A stretch of 50,430 nt of DNA from Pirellulaceae bacterium (GTDB lineage: Bacteria > Planctomycetota > Planctomycetia > Pirellulales > Pirellulaceae), in contig JAGFJK010000062.1 in NCBI GenBank assembly GCA_024102795.1, positions 1 through 50,430 on the forward strand, in the 5' to 3' direction. This document shows positions 1 to 8,610 of the stretch, one piece after another (positions within the stretch are counted from its first letter, which is position 1; each line of letters begins with the position of its first letter). The position numbers were made by a program, and so were the translations under genes. The notes beneath the pieces were generated by a model, which saw only the letters and a list, made by a program, of their open reading frames with translations, did no database searches and was not told where the DNA came from.

Positions 1-1932
1 GCCGAGCCGCCATCGGTTCCCGGCGTCTCGCATCCGATCGACCGCTTCATCCAGGCCGCGCTGGCGGACGCGGGGCTCGACCCCTCGCCGCGCGCGGATG
101 CCGCCACGCTGGCGCGTCGTGTGAGCCTGGACCTGATCGGCCTGCCGCCGACGCCCGACGAGCTGGATGCGTTCCTCCGTGCCAACACGGCGGACGAGGC
201 CGCCGCCTGGCAGGAGCTGGTCGAGCGGTTGCTGGCCAGCCCGCACCACGGCGAACGCTGGGGCCGCTGGTGGCTGGACCAGGCCCGCTACGCCGACAGC
301 AACGGCTACTCGATCGACGCCCCGCGCGAAATCTGGAAGTACCGCGACTGGGTCGTCGCGGCGCTGAACGCCGACCTGCCGTTTGATCGGTTCACCGTCG
401 AGCAACTGGCGGGCGACCTGCTGCCGGACGCGACGGTCGACCAGCAGGTAGCCACCGGCTTTCACCGCAATACGCAAATCAACCAGGAAGGCGGCATCGA
501 CCGCGAGCAGTTCCGGATCGACAGCGTGTTCGATCGGGTGGCCACCACGGGCACCGTCTGGCTGGGCTTGACCATCGGTTGTGCTCAGTGCCACGATCAC
601 AAGTTCGACCCGATCCTGCAGGAGGAGTATTACCGGCTGTTCGCCTTCCTGAACAATCAGGACGAGCCGACGATCAAGGTGTACGAGCCGGGAGTCGACG
701 TGGCGGCGTTGACGGCCGAGCAGCGGGCCGCAGAGCAGGCGCTGGCGGCCTGGCTGGATGAGCGCGCCGAACAACAGGCGACCTGGGAAGCGGCCCTGAC
801 GGACGAGGCTCGCAAGAAACTGTCGGCCAGCGCGCAGAAGTCGCTCGGCGTGGCTCGCGAGAAGCGCAGCCTGGCGCAGCGGCGCGAGCTGTTCGCGGCC
901 GGGCCGGGCGCCGGCGACGAGTCGTTTCAGGAGCGGCAGCAACGATTGCACAGGGTCGAAACGCAGCTTGCCCGCTTCGTCTCGACCATGGTGCTCCGCG
1001 AGCGGCCCGCGCCGCGCGCGACTCACGTGCTGATCAAGGGCGATTTCACCCGGCCGGCCGGCGAGGTGCAGCCGGGAACGCCGGCCGTGCTGCCTCCGTT
1101 GGAGGCCGCCGGCGAGCGGCCGAACCGCCTGGACCTGGCCCGCTGGCTGGTCAGCCCGCAGAATCCGCTGACGGCCCGCGTGATCGTCAACCGCGTCTGG
1201 CAGCAATACTTCGGCCGCGGGCTGGTGGAAACCGAAAACGACTTCGGATTGCTCGGCGCGCGGCCCTCGCATCCCGAACTGCTGGACTGGCTGGCCTGCG
1301 AGTTCATGGAGCGAGGCTGGAGCCTGAAAGCCGTGCACCGACTGATCGTCAGCTCGCACACCTACCAGCAGAGTTCGCGGGCCCGCGAGGACCTGCAGCG
1401 GAAGGACCCGGACAATTACCTGCTGGGTCGGCAGGAGCGGCTGCGGCTGGACGCCGAGATCGTGCGCGACGTGGCATTGACGGCCAGCGGACTGTTGGCT
1501 CGCAAGCTGGGCGGTCCGCCCGTGTTTCCGCCGATCCCGGAGGGCGTGATGAGCCTGGGGCAGGTCCGGCGGGCATGGACCGTCAGCCAGGGCGAGGACC
1601 GCTATCGCCGGGGCCTGTACACGTTCATCTACCGGGCCACGCCGCCACCTGCCTTGAACGTGTTCGACGCTCCGGACGGCTACAGCGCCTGCACGCGCCG
1701 CAACCGCAGCAACACGCCCCTGCAATCGCTGACCTTGATGAACGACGCGGCGTTCTTCGAGTTCGCGGGCGCGTTGGACCAGATCATCCAGCGGGACGGC
1801 CTGCAGGCCGCTTTCCTCCGTTGCACGGGGCGCGTGCCGGACGCCGAGGAGCGCGCGGCGCTTGAACGGCTGGATTCGTTGACCGCGGCCCGCGTGCTGC
1901 TGAACCTTGATGAAACGATCACCAGGGAGTGA
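1..1932 (+). CDS. PSCyt2/PSD1 (DUF1549-DUF1553) protein, 5' truncated by window edge
   Basis: The reading frame is open from base 1, so the N-terminus lies outside the window; the GTG at 121 is internal. The translation begins inside the DUF1549 domain (HPIDRFI, then [13 protein letters not shown]) and carries a [11 protein letters not shown] stretch, a CxxCH site able to bind heme c. The DUF1553 domain follows, with [27 protein letters not shown] and a late [12 protein letters not shown] motif. This two-domain protein is a planctomycete hallmark, normally exported and encoded next to DUF1501, as here. Its biochemical role is not established; it is often placed near sulfatase and polysaccharide-use genes, but none is seen here. 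The stop at 1930-1932 lies just before the next start. Family assignment is secure; function is not. Confidence 0.93.
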   Translation, partial: AEPPSVPGVSHPIDRFIQAALADAGLDPSPRADAATLARRVSLDLIGLPPTPDELDAFLRANTADEAAAWQELVERLLASPHHGERWGRWWLDQARYADSNGYSIDAPREIWKYRDWVVAALNADLPFDRFTVEQLAGDLLPDATVDQQVATGFHRNTQINQEGGIDREQFRIDSVFDRVATTGTVWLGLTIGCAQCHDHKFDPILQEEYYRLFAFLNNQDEPTIKVYEPGVDVAALTAEQRAAEQALAAWLDERAEQQATWEAALTDEARKKLSASAQKSLGVAREKRSLAQRRELFAAGPGAGDESFQERQQRLHRVETQLARFVSTMVLRERPAPRATHVLIKGDFTRPAGEVQPGTPAVLPPLEAAGERPNRLDLARWLVSPQNPLTARVIVNRVWQQYFGRGLVETENDFGLLGARPSHPELLDWLACEFMERGWSLKAVHRLIVSSHTYQQSSRAREDLQRKDPDNYLLGRQERLRLDAEIVRDVALTASGLLARKLGGPPVFPPIPEGVMSLGQVRRAWTVSQGEDRYRRGLYTFIYRATPPPALNVFDAPDGYSACTRRNRSNTPLQSLTLMNDAAFFEFAGALDQIIQRDGLQAAFLRCTGRVPDAEERAALERLDSLTAARVLLNLDETITRE

Positions 1933-1937
1933 CCAGG

Positions 1938-3389
1938 ATGCTTGAGGACACCGGCTTGCGCGATTTGACCCGGCGGCACTTCTTCAGCCGCTGCTCGCTG
2001 GGGCTGGGCGGCATGGCGCTGGCTTCGCTGCTGGCGGACGACGCCCACGGGGCGGCGCCCGAGCCCCAGGTGCGCAATCCGCTGCGGCCCAAGCCCTCGC
2101 ACTTTCCCGCTCGGGCCCAGAGCGTCATCTTCCTGTTCATGGCCGGCGGACCATCGCAACTGGACCTGCTGCACCACAAGCCGCGGCTGGCCGAGCTGGA
2201 CGGGCAACCGATTCCGGACAGCTTCGTGGCCGGCAAGCGGTTCGCCTTCATGGACAGCAGTCATCGCCAGACGCTGCTGGCCAGCCGCCGCAAGTTCCAG
2301 CAGCATGGCCAGAGCGGGGCCTGGGTCAGCGACCTGCTGCCCTGGACGGCGGGGATGGTGGACGAGTTGAGCATCGTGACGACCGTGCAGACGGACCTGT
2401 TCAACCACGCGCCGGCCAAGTTCTTCATGAATACCGGCAGCGGGCAGTTCGGCCGCCCCAGCATGGGTTCGTGGGTCACGTATGGCCTGGGCAGCGAGTG
2501 CCGCGACCTGCCGGGCTTCGTGGTGCTGCAGAGCGGTCCGCGCGGGCCGCGCGGCGGCTCGGTGCTGTGGGGCAGCGGCATCCTGCCCAGCACCTACCAG
2601 GGCGTGCCGCTGCGCAGCCAGGGCGACCCGATCCTGAACCTGTCCGCGCCGGCCGAGGTGAGCGGCGAGCAGCAGCGGCAACTGGTCGACACGGTCCGCC
2701 AACTGAATCTGAAACGGCTGGTGGAAACGGGCGACCAGGAGATCGCCACGCGGATCAGCGCCTACGAGATGGCCTACCGCATGCAGACCAGCGCGCCGGA
2801 GCTGATGGATATTGGCGGCGAGAGCCAGGCGACGCTCGACCTGTACGGCATCCGCGACGTCAAGGAAGCCACCTTTGCCCGCAACTGCCTGCTGGCCCGC
2901 CGCCTGGTGGAACGGGGCGTGCGTTTCATTCAACTGTACGATACCAACTGGGACCATCACGGCGGTCCGACCGAGACGCTGGAGAAGCACTTGCCGGAGA
3001 AGTGCCGCGACATCGACCAGCCGAGCATGGCGCTGGTGCGCGACCTGAAGCAACGCGGCCTGCTGGACCAGACGATCGTGATCTGGGGCGGCGAGTTTGG
3101 CCGCACGCCGATGGGCGAGGTGCGGCAGTACACGGGCCGCAACCATCACATCGACGCCTTCACGATGTGGCTGGCCGGCGGCGGCTTCAAGCCGGGACTG
3201 GTCTACGGCCAGACCGACGAGTTCGGCTTCGGAGCGGTCGAGCATCCGGTGCACGTGCACGACCTGCACGCCACGCTGCTGCACCAGTTGGGTCTGGACC
3301 ATCACCGGCTGAGCGTACGTTTCCAGGGTCTCGACTTCCGCCTGACCGGCGTCAGCCAGGCCCGCGTGCTGCGCGACCTGCTGGTTTGA
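1938..3389 (+). CDS. DUF1501 family secreted protein
   Basis: DUF1501 protein of the alkaline-phosphatase-like (sulfatase) fold group. The N-terminus has a Tat-type signal (TRRHFFSRCSLGLGG) followed by a hydrophobic stretch, so export is expected. Family motifs are FLFMAGGPSQLDLL, ARRLVERGVRFIQLYD, WGGEFGRTP, GRNHH and VHVHDLHATLLHQLGLDH. I chose ATG 1938 because AGGGAG at 1924-1929 is 8 bases upstream; a GTG at 1929 overlapping the previous stop is also in frame but would sit on that ribosome site. It directly follows the PSCyt2/PSD1 gene, the usual planctomycete pairing, so the two are probably one operon. Substrate unknown. Confidence 0.93.
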   Translation: MLEDTGLRDLTRRHFFSRCSLGLGGMALASLLADDAHGAAPEPQVRNPLRPKPSHFPARAQSVIFLFMAGGPSQLDLLHHKPRLAELDGQPIPDSFVAGKRFAFMDSSHRQTLLASRRKFQQHGQSGAWVSDLLPWTAGMVDELSIVTTVQTDLFNHAPAKFFMNTGSGQFGRPSMGSWVTYGLGSECRDLPGFVVLQSGPRGPRGGSVLWGSGILPSTYQGVPLRSQGDPILNLSAPAEVSGEQQRQLVDTVRQLNLKRLVETGDQEIATRISAYEMAYRMQTSAPELMDIGGESQATLDLYGIRDVKEATFARNCLLARRLVERGVRFIQLYDTNWDHHGGPTETLEKHLPEKCRDIDQPSMALVRDLKQRGLLDQTIVIWGGEFGRTPMGEVRQYTGRNHHIDAFTMWLAGGGFKPGLVYGQTDEFGFGAVEHPVHVHDLHATLLHQLGLDHHRLSVRFQGLDFRLTGVSQARVLRDLLV

Positions 3390-3501
3390 AGGCGGCTCGT
3401 CCGCCGCTGGACACCCATCTGCTTTTTTCTACTCTTCATCCACAATTTTCCAGATTGTTTGCCGATCCGGCCCGCCCGCGCTGTCCAAGAGGGTAATGGT
3501 C

Positions 3502-4110
3502 ATGGTCGAACCGGCGGGATTCTCGGCGACGGTGGAACGTGCACAGCGCGGCGACCGCGATGCGCTTGCTCATTTGACGCAGCAATTCGGAGTCCTGGTG
3601 GGCCACGCGTGCCAGGCGTTCTGGAGCGAAAGGCATCCGGAGTTGAGCGTCACGGACTTGCAGCAGGAGGTCTGGTTGCGCGTGTTGTGCGTCCTGCCGC
3701 AATTCCGGGGAGATGCCGAGGATGCGGTTTGCCTGCGGTTGTTCCGAAGTTGGTTGCGCACCACGGCCAGGTCGGTGGCTCTGAATCTGGTCACCGCCAG
3801 GCGGCGCCGCAAGCGATCGGCCGACGGGCGGCGACTGGACCTTTCCGGGCTGGGGTCGGCGGGCATGGACTCCATCGGCGGCATTGACGACTCGACGCCC
3901 AGCGGCCGTGCAGCCAAGGCCGAGGAGGAGCGGCGAATCAGGTTGGCCATGGCTCGGATCGCCGAACCGATAAACGCCCGGATCATCGAACTCAGTTTCG
4001 TCGAAGGCCTGACGCTGCGCGAGATTGCCCTTCGACTCGACTGCCCGTACGACCAGGTTCGCCGCCGGTTCCATCGGACGATCGACGAATTGCGTACCTT
4101 TTTGACTTGA
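3502..4110 (+). CDS. ECF-type sigma-70 family RNA polymerase sigma factor
   Basis: About 202 residues, normal for an ECF sigma factor. Region 2 covers the first half (LTQQFGVLVG, LQQEVWLRVL, FRSWLRTTARSVALNLV) followed by a basic stretch RRRRKR. Region 4 is at the C-terminus with a helix-turn-helix (LSFVEGLTLREIALRLDCPYDQVRRRFHRTIDELR). ATG 3502 is favoured because AAGAGGG at 3487-3493 lies 8 bases upstream; ATG 3496 is too close to it. The gene heads a same-strand group with a small Cys-rich gene, a giant kinase and a CLCA-like protein. No anti-sigma factor is nearby. Planctomycete ECF factors are often paired with Ser/Thr kinases, so phosphorylation by the kinase two genes on is a reasonable inference but is not shown by sequence. 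Confidence 0.9.
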   Translation: MVEPAGFSATVERAQRGDRDALAHLTQQFGVLVGHACQAFWSERHPELSVTDLQQEVWLRVLCVLPQFRGDAEDAVCLRLFRSWLRTTARSVALNLVTARRRRKRSADGRRLDLSGLGSAGMDSIGGIDDSTPSGRAAKAEEERRIRLAMARIAEPINARIIELSFVEGLTLREIALRLDCPYDQVRRRFHRTIDELRTFLT

Positions 4111-4139
4111 ATGACTGCCTTCTCACAGGAGCCCTCACC

Positions 4140-4580
4140 ATGACAGCTCATTGCCGTACCCTGGGCCCTTATAACCGGGTCGCGTTCGCCTTGTTTCGAG
4201 TGACGAGTCCGCACTGCTGCAAGTTCCGCCTGGTGACGATCGAGAACCTGAACCTGGGCGAACTGGCCGGCGCGGACTGGACGGTTGTCAAAGTGCTGCC
4301 CGGCCACCAGGTCCATGTGAACTACCAGAGCGATTCAAGTGGCGGCTTCACCTTTGCCGCTCAGCAGTGGCCGTATGCGGCGGCCGCGGGCGATCCACTG
4401 CAACCCAAGGTCGCTGGCCAGCTCGATGAGGACCCCATCTTCCCCGAACCGCCGCCGATGTCCGCCTGCGCGGCGCCGTGTGGCGTGGAGGAAGACTGTC
4501 CGCCTGGCAAGGTACCGTTCTGTGGCGAAGAGGTGGGAGTGTTCGTCACGTGCGTGGACGAGGAGCCGCCGGTGGACTGA
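4140..4580 (+). CDS. small Cys-rich hypothetical protein in sigma/kinase cassette
   Basis: 146 residues, no family recognised. ATG 4140 is chosen because CAGGAG at 4126-4131 sits 8 bases upstream; an in-frame ATG at 4107, overlapping the sigma stop, has no such site. There are eight cysteines: three near the N-terminus (HC, then CC) and five in the last 40 residues (SACAAPC, EDCPPG, PFCGEE, VTCVDEE), separated by an acidic and Pro-rich linker (DEDPIFPEPPP). There is no signal peptide or membrane segment, so the cysteines may bind metal rather than form disulfides. The position between sigma factor and kinase suggests a regulatory partner or kinase substrate; this is inference only. Confidence 0.7.
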   Translation: MTAHCRTLGPYNRVAFALFRVTSPHCCKFRLVTIENLNLGELAGADWTVVKVLPGHQVHVNYQSDSSGGFTFAAQQWPYAAAAGDPLQPKVAGQLDEDPIFPEPPPMSACAAPCGVEEDCPPGKVPFCGEEVGVFVTCVDEEPPVD

Positions 4581-4637
4581 GCCGGCTCGTGGATTGGTAA
4601 GCGGCCAGGTTCTGACTTTCGCTGGTGGCTTCGAGCG

Positions 4638-7600
4638 ATGCCGGAAGAACAAGCGGGCGAATCGGATTCGATGGAACGGGAGCGGCGGATCGAGGAACTG
4701 ACCGAACAGTTCCTCGCCGACCTGCAAGCGGGCGGGCTACCCGATTTGGAAGCCTTGGTTGGCGGCCATCCCGAGCTGGCCCCGACACTCGAACAACGAC
4801 TGACGTTTGTCCGCGCGGTGTTCGAGGCGGCGACGTCGCAGGCGGACAGCCGCCAGGAAGATGCGACGGCCGAAGCACCCGTGTCGGAGGAATCGGCGGA
4901 CGACGAGTTCCGACCCCGCCAGCGATCCGCTCGGCTGCGTTGCCCGCACTGCGGCGTGCCAATTCAGTTAGTGCTCTCGGGGCCGGTCGAGATCACGTGC
5001 GAGTCCTGCGGCAGTTCCTTCAACCTGGATCCCGAATCCACGTATGGTCTGCCGGATCCGGGCCGTCCCCGACGACTTGGCCGGTTCGAGGTTCAAGCCA
5101 AGCTGGGGCACGGCACGTTCGGCGTGGTCTACAAGGCCTTCGATCCTCAGTTGAATCGCCAGGTGGCCATCAAGATTCCGCGCGCCGGGTACTTCCCCAC
5201 CGAGGAGGACCAGCGGCGGTTTCTTCGCGAGGCCCGCCACGCCGCCCGTTTGCAACACCCGCAGATCGTGCGCGTGCTGGACGTGGGCACTCACAACGAC
5301 ACCCCGTTTATCGTTTCCGAACTGGTGGAGGGGATTACGCTGCTGGACTTGATTTCCGCGGAGCGGCTCAGCTTCCGCGAGACCGCCACCCTGGTTGTGC
5401 AAATCGGCGAAGCCCTGGACGCGGCACACCGGCAAGGAATCATCCATCGGGACGTCAAGCCAAGCAACGTGCTGCTGGACAGCGGCCGCCGTCCGTTTCT
5501 CACCGATTTCGGACTTGCCAGGCGGCAGGCGGCCGAAGTCACCATGACGCTGGACGGCGAGATCGTGGGCACTCCGTCCTACATGTCGCCGGAACAGTTC
5601 GCGGGCAACGACCATGAGGTTGACGCGCGGAGCGACATTTACAGCCTGGGCGTCGTCTTGTACCGCATGCTCTGCGGGCAACTGCCGTTCCGCGGCTCCG
5701 AACGCATGCTGCTGCATCAGGTGCAACATGACGAACCGCGCTCGCCGCGGCAGATCAACGACCTGGTTCCGCGCGATCTGGAAACGATTGTTCTCAAGGC
5801 GATGGCGAAGGAGCCGAAGCGCAGATTTCAAACAGCTCAGGAGTTTGCCGACGATCTTCGCCGCTGGCTGCTCAACGAACCGATCCGCGCCCGGCCGATC
5901 AGCCCCCTGGAACGCCTGCTACGGTGGGCTCGCCGCCGCCCGCTCGTGGCTTCGCTCTCGGCCGCGGTCGCCGCGCTGCTGCTGCTCTTGCTGGCGGGCC
6001 TCTCGATCGGGTTGGCGCGCGAGCGTTATCTCCGTTCCGTCGCCTCGGCCGAACGCGGCAAGGCCGAAGAGAGCGCGGAGCAACGCCGGCGGGCCCTGGT
6101 TCAACTGCGGATGCGGAACAGCGTCGAGCAGTTGCAGGCCGGCAACCTGCCGCAAGCGTTGGTCTGGCTGACCGAGGCGATGGTTGATGAAGCGCCGGAG
6201 GTGCCAGCCACCGCCACCGACCGGCGCTCGCTGACCACCGACAGCCAGATCCACCGCCTGCGGTTCACCATGCATTGGCGGCAGGTACCGCGGTTGACCT
6301 TGCTGCGGGCCGCGAGCGAGGCGGTAATTGACGTGGAGTTCGCACCGAGCGGCGACCGCTTCCTGGCAGTCTCCGCCGACGGTGGCCTGCTGGTCCGCGA
6401 CGCGGTCAGCGGGGGCCCATGGTTGGCCGAACTGCGCCACGACCCGCCGATCCGCGAGGCGTTCTACTCGGCCGACGGATCCCGGATCATCACGCTCCCT
6501 TGGGGGCGCGACGCGACTATCTGGAACGCGGAAACCGGCGAGCGGTTGTTCACTCTGTCGCACCCGCAAGACATCGCTCAGGCCACCACCAGTGCCGACG
6601 GCAAATGGGTCGCCACGGCGGGCTGGGACGGCCACGCCAGGGTCTGGAGGCTGGCGGACGGGGCACAGACGGCGGACCTGGACCATGGGCCTCGTCGAGT
6701 GTGGCAGATTCAGTTCGCTCCCGATTCACGCCGGCTGGTGACTTCGTCCCGTCTGACAGGCTCGCCTCGGGGCGAGCTGCGGATCTGGGATGCGGAAACC
6801 GGCGAGTTGCTGGCCGAATCGATGTCGCACGACGACCACGTGCAGCAGTTGGTCTTCAACGCCGCGGGCGACCGGTTCGCATCCGCCAGCCGCGATACGA
6901 CGGCGGTCGTGTGGGACGCCGCCACGGGAAAGCCGCTGAGTGCGCCGCTGGCTCACGCGGCGGCGGTCGGAGGGGTGCGTTTCCTGCGGGATGAGCAGCA
7001 CTTGCTGACGGTCACGGCAAGCGGAGTCGTGCGCCGGTGGGACGTCACGAGCGGCCGGACCGTGGGTGACCCGATCGATCATGGCTCGGCACTCACCGAC
7101 TGGGCGATCGACTCGGAGGAAACCTTCCTGGCGACGGCCGGCGTCGATGGCCAGGTGTGGATCTGGTGGCTGGAATCATCGCGCGAAGTCTGCACCAGGC
7201 TGGCGGCCGGTGGCAGGCCAACGGCCCTGCGATTCGCGCCCCAAGGCCGGCAACTGCTGGTGGGCTCCCGTGACGGGACCGTCCGCGTCTGGGACCTGGC
7301 GGGACTCGCCCTACCCGGTCCGGTGCTCGCGCATCCGGAAGCCGTCACGGCGGCCCGCTTCGCACCCGACTCGCAACGGATCGCGACCGCCAGCCGCGAC
7401 GACAGTGGCCGCCTCTGGGATGCCAGCACGGGCACGTTGATCGGCGAACCGTTGCGGCACTCGAATGATGTCTTGAGTTGCGAGTTTCGCCACGACGGGC
7501 AGGTGCTGGCCACGATCGGCGGAGATCAGTTGCGGCTATGGGATGGCGTCACGGGCGAGCCGCTGGGGCCCGAGCTGTCCCATGCCAACGAAATCTGGCG

Positions 7601-8549
7601 CCTGGCGTTCAGCCCCCTGCATGATGTGCTGGCGACCGGTACCAGGAACGGTACGTTGCGGCTGTACCGTGCCGATATTCCCCGGCGGCCGGTCTTGATG
7701 CGGACCATGAACCTGGCGGACGGAATCCGCTGGATCGACTTCAGTGCCGACGGCCAGTGGCTGGCGGCCTGCGACATGACGGGCACGGCGCGCGTTTGGC
7801 CAGTGGAGTTGAACGAGCAGCCCGGCCCGCTGCTGAAACACTCGGGGCTTGTCGCGCGTTGCCGATTCTCCTGGCGGAAACACTTGCTGGGAACCGCCAG
7901 CCGGGACAGAACGGCCGTGATCTGGAATTTCGTGACTGGCGAGCGCGTGGCGTCGCTGGCCCATGCCAGCGAGGTATCGAGCATCGCCTTTCACCGGGTG
8001 GGCCCGCATATTCTGACGACGACCTTCAACGGAGACGCCTGTGTGTGGCGGGACGCGCAGCCGTATCCGCGAGTCTGGACGTGCCCGCACCCCGGACTGC
8101 GGCTCTCGTGGGGCGAGTTTCATCCGGAGGGGCGGATTTTCGTGACCGCGGGTGGCAAGCCGGCGGGTGGAGCCGGCGCTGCCTACTTGTGGGACGGGCA
8201 AACGGGGGTGCCAATTGGCCCGCCGCTGGCTCACGACGCCCACGTCGGCAGCGCCCACTTCGATCCGCGCGGCGAGCGCGTCATGACCGTGTCCGACGAC
8301 GGTACAGCACGTGTCTGGCCCTTGGATCGAGACCAACGGCCCCTGGAGGATCTGCGCCGTTTGGCCAGGCTGCTGGCCGCCCGCGGCGTGGATCAACGGA
8401 TGCAGCTTGTTCCGCTGGATGCCGGCGAGCAGGAGCGGGAGTTTGCGGCCCTCGCTGCCAGGTACCCGGACGACTTTCAATGCTCCGCCGCTCAAATCGA
8501 GGCCTGGCGGCGTTACGTGACCTGGGTCAAGGAACAGCACCGACAGTAG
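4638..8549 (+). CDS. Zinc-ribbon / Ser-Thr kinase / TM / WD40 repeat protein
   Basis: 1303 residues. Residues 1-90 are acidic and helical. A zinc ribbon follows with CPHC (102-105) and CESC (121-124). The Hanks-type kinase domain spans about 148-412: Gly loop LGHGTFG, Lys179 in VAIK, HRDVKPSN (Asp272), DFG 290-292, GTPSYMSPEQ and DIYSLGVVLY, so it looks catalytically intact. A single membrane helix lies at about 435-460. From about 550 to 1275 there are many WD40-type repeats (repeated GH/WDxxTG patterns such as VWDAATGKPL, LWDASTGTLIG), predicted outside the membrane if the kinase is cytosolic. It lies 57 bases after the Cys-rich gene and 61 before the CLCA-like gene. The likely role is a membrane sensor kinase with a beta-propeller sensor. 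An in-frame ATG at 4671 is an alternative start; neither has a strong ribosome site. Confidence 0.92.
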   Translation: MPEEQAGESDSMERERRIEELTEQFLADLQAGGLPDLEALVGGHPELAPTLEQRLTFVRAVFEAATSQADSRQEDATAEAPVSEESADDEFRPRQRSARLRCPHCGVPIQLVLSGPVEITCESCGSSFNLDPESTYGLPDPGRPRRLGRFEVQAKLGHGTFGVVYKAFDPQLNRQVAIKIPRAGYFPTEEDQRRFLREARHAARLQHPQIVRVLDVGTHNDTPFIVSELVEGITLLDLISAERLSFRETATLVVQIGEALDAAHRQGIIHRDVKPSNVLLDSGRRPFLTDFGLARRQAAEVTMTLDGEIVGTPSYMSPEQFAGNDHEVDARSDIYSLGVVLYRMLCGQLPFRGSERMLLHQVQHDEPRSPRQINDLVPRDLETIVLKAMAKEPKRRFQTAQEFADDLRRWLLNEPIRARPISPLERLLRWARRRPLVASLSAAVAALLLLLLAGLSIGLARERYLRSVASAERGKAEESAEQRRRALVQLRMRNSVEQLQAGNLPQALVWLTEAMVDEAPEVPATATDRRSLTTDSQIHRLRFTMHWRQVPRLTLLRAASEAVIDVEFAPSGDRFLAVSADGGLLVRDAVSGGPWLAELRHDPPIREAFYSADGSRIITLPWGRDATIWNAETGERLFTLSHPQDIAQATTSADGKWVATAGWDGHARVWRLADGAQTADLDHGPRRVWQIQFAPDSRRLVTSSRLTGSPRGELRIWDAETGELLAESMSHDDHVQQLVFNAAGDRFASASRDTTAVVWDAATGKPLSAPLAHAAAVGGVRFLRDEQHLLTVTASGVVRRWDVTSGRTVGDPIDHGSALTDWAIDSEETFLATAGVDGQVWIWWLESSREVCTRLAAGGRPTALRFAPQGRQLLVGSRDGTVRVWDLAGLALPGPVLAHPEAVTAARFAPDSQRIATASRDDSGRLWDASTGTLIGEPLRHSNDVLSCEFRHDGQVLATIGGDQLRLWDGVTGEPLGPELSHANEIWRLAFSPLHDVLATGTRNGTLRLYRADIPRRPVLMRTMNLADGIRWIDFSADGQWLAACDMTGTARVWPVELNEQPGPLLKHSGLVARCRFSWRKHLLGTASRDRTAVIWNFVTGERVASLAHASEVSSIAFHRVGPHILTTTFNGDACVWRDAQPYPRVWTCPHPGLRLSWGEFHPEGRIFVTAGGKPAGGAGAAYLWDGQTGVPIGPPLAHDAHVGSAHFDPRGERVMTVSDDGTARVWPLDRDQRPLEDLRRLARLLAARGVDQRMQLVPLDAGEQEREFAALAARYPDDFQCSAAQIEAWRRYVTWVKEQHRQ

Positions 8550-8610
8550 CTCACGAGCTGCCTGGCCGGTCGCTGGGCAGGACCTGAACTCGTTCCCCGG
8601 AGACTTCCTC

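Noticed and set aside
1680..3305. 541-codon open frame on the minus strand
   Set aside because: Antisense to the DUF1501 gene, low-complexity translation rich in Arg, His, Gln and Ala.
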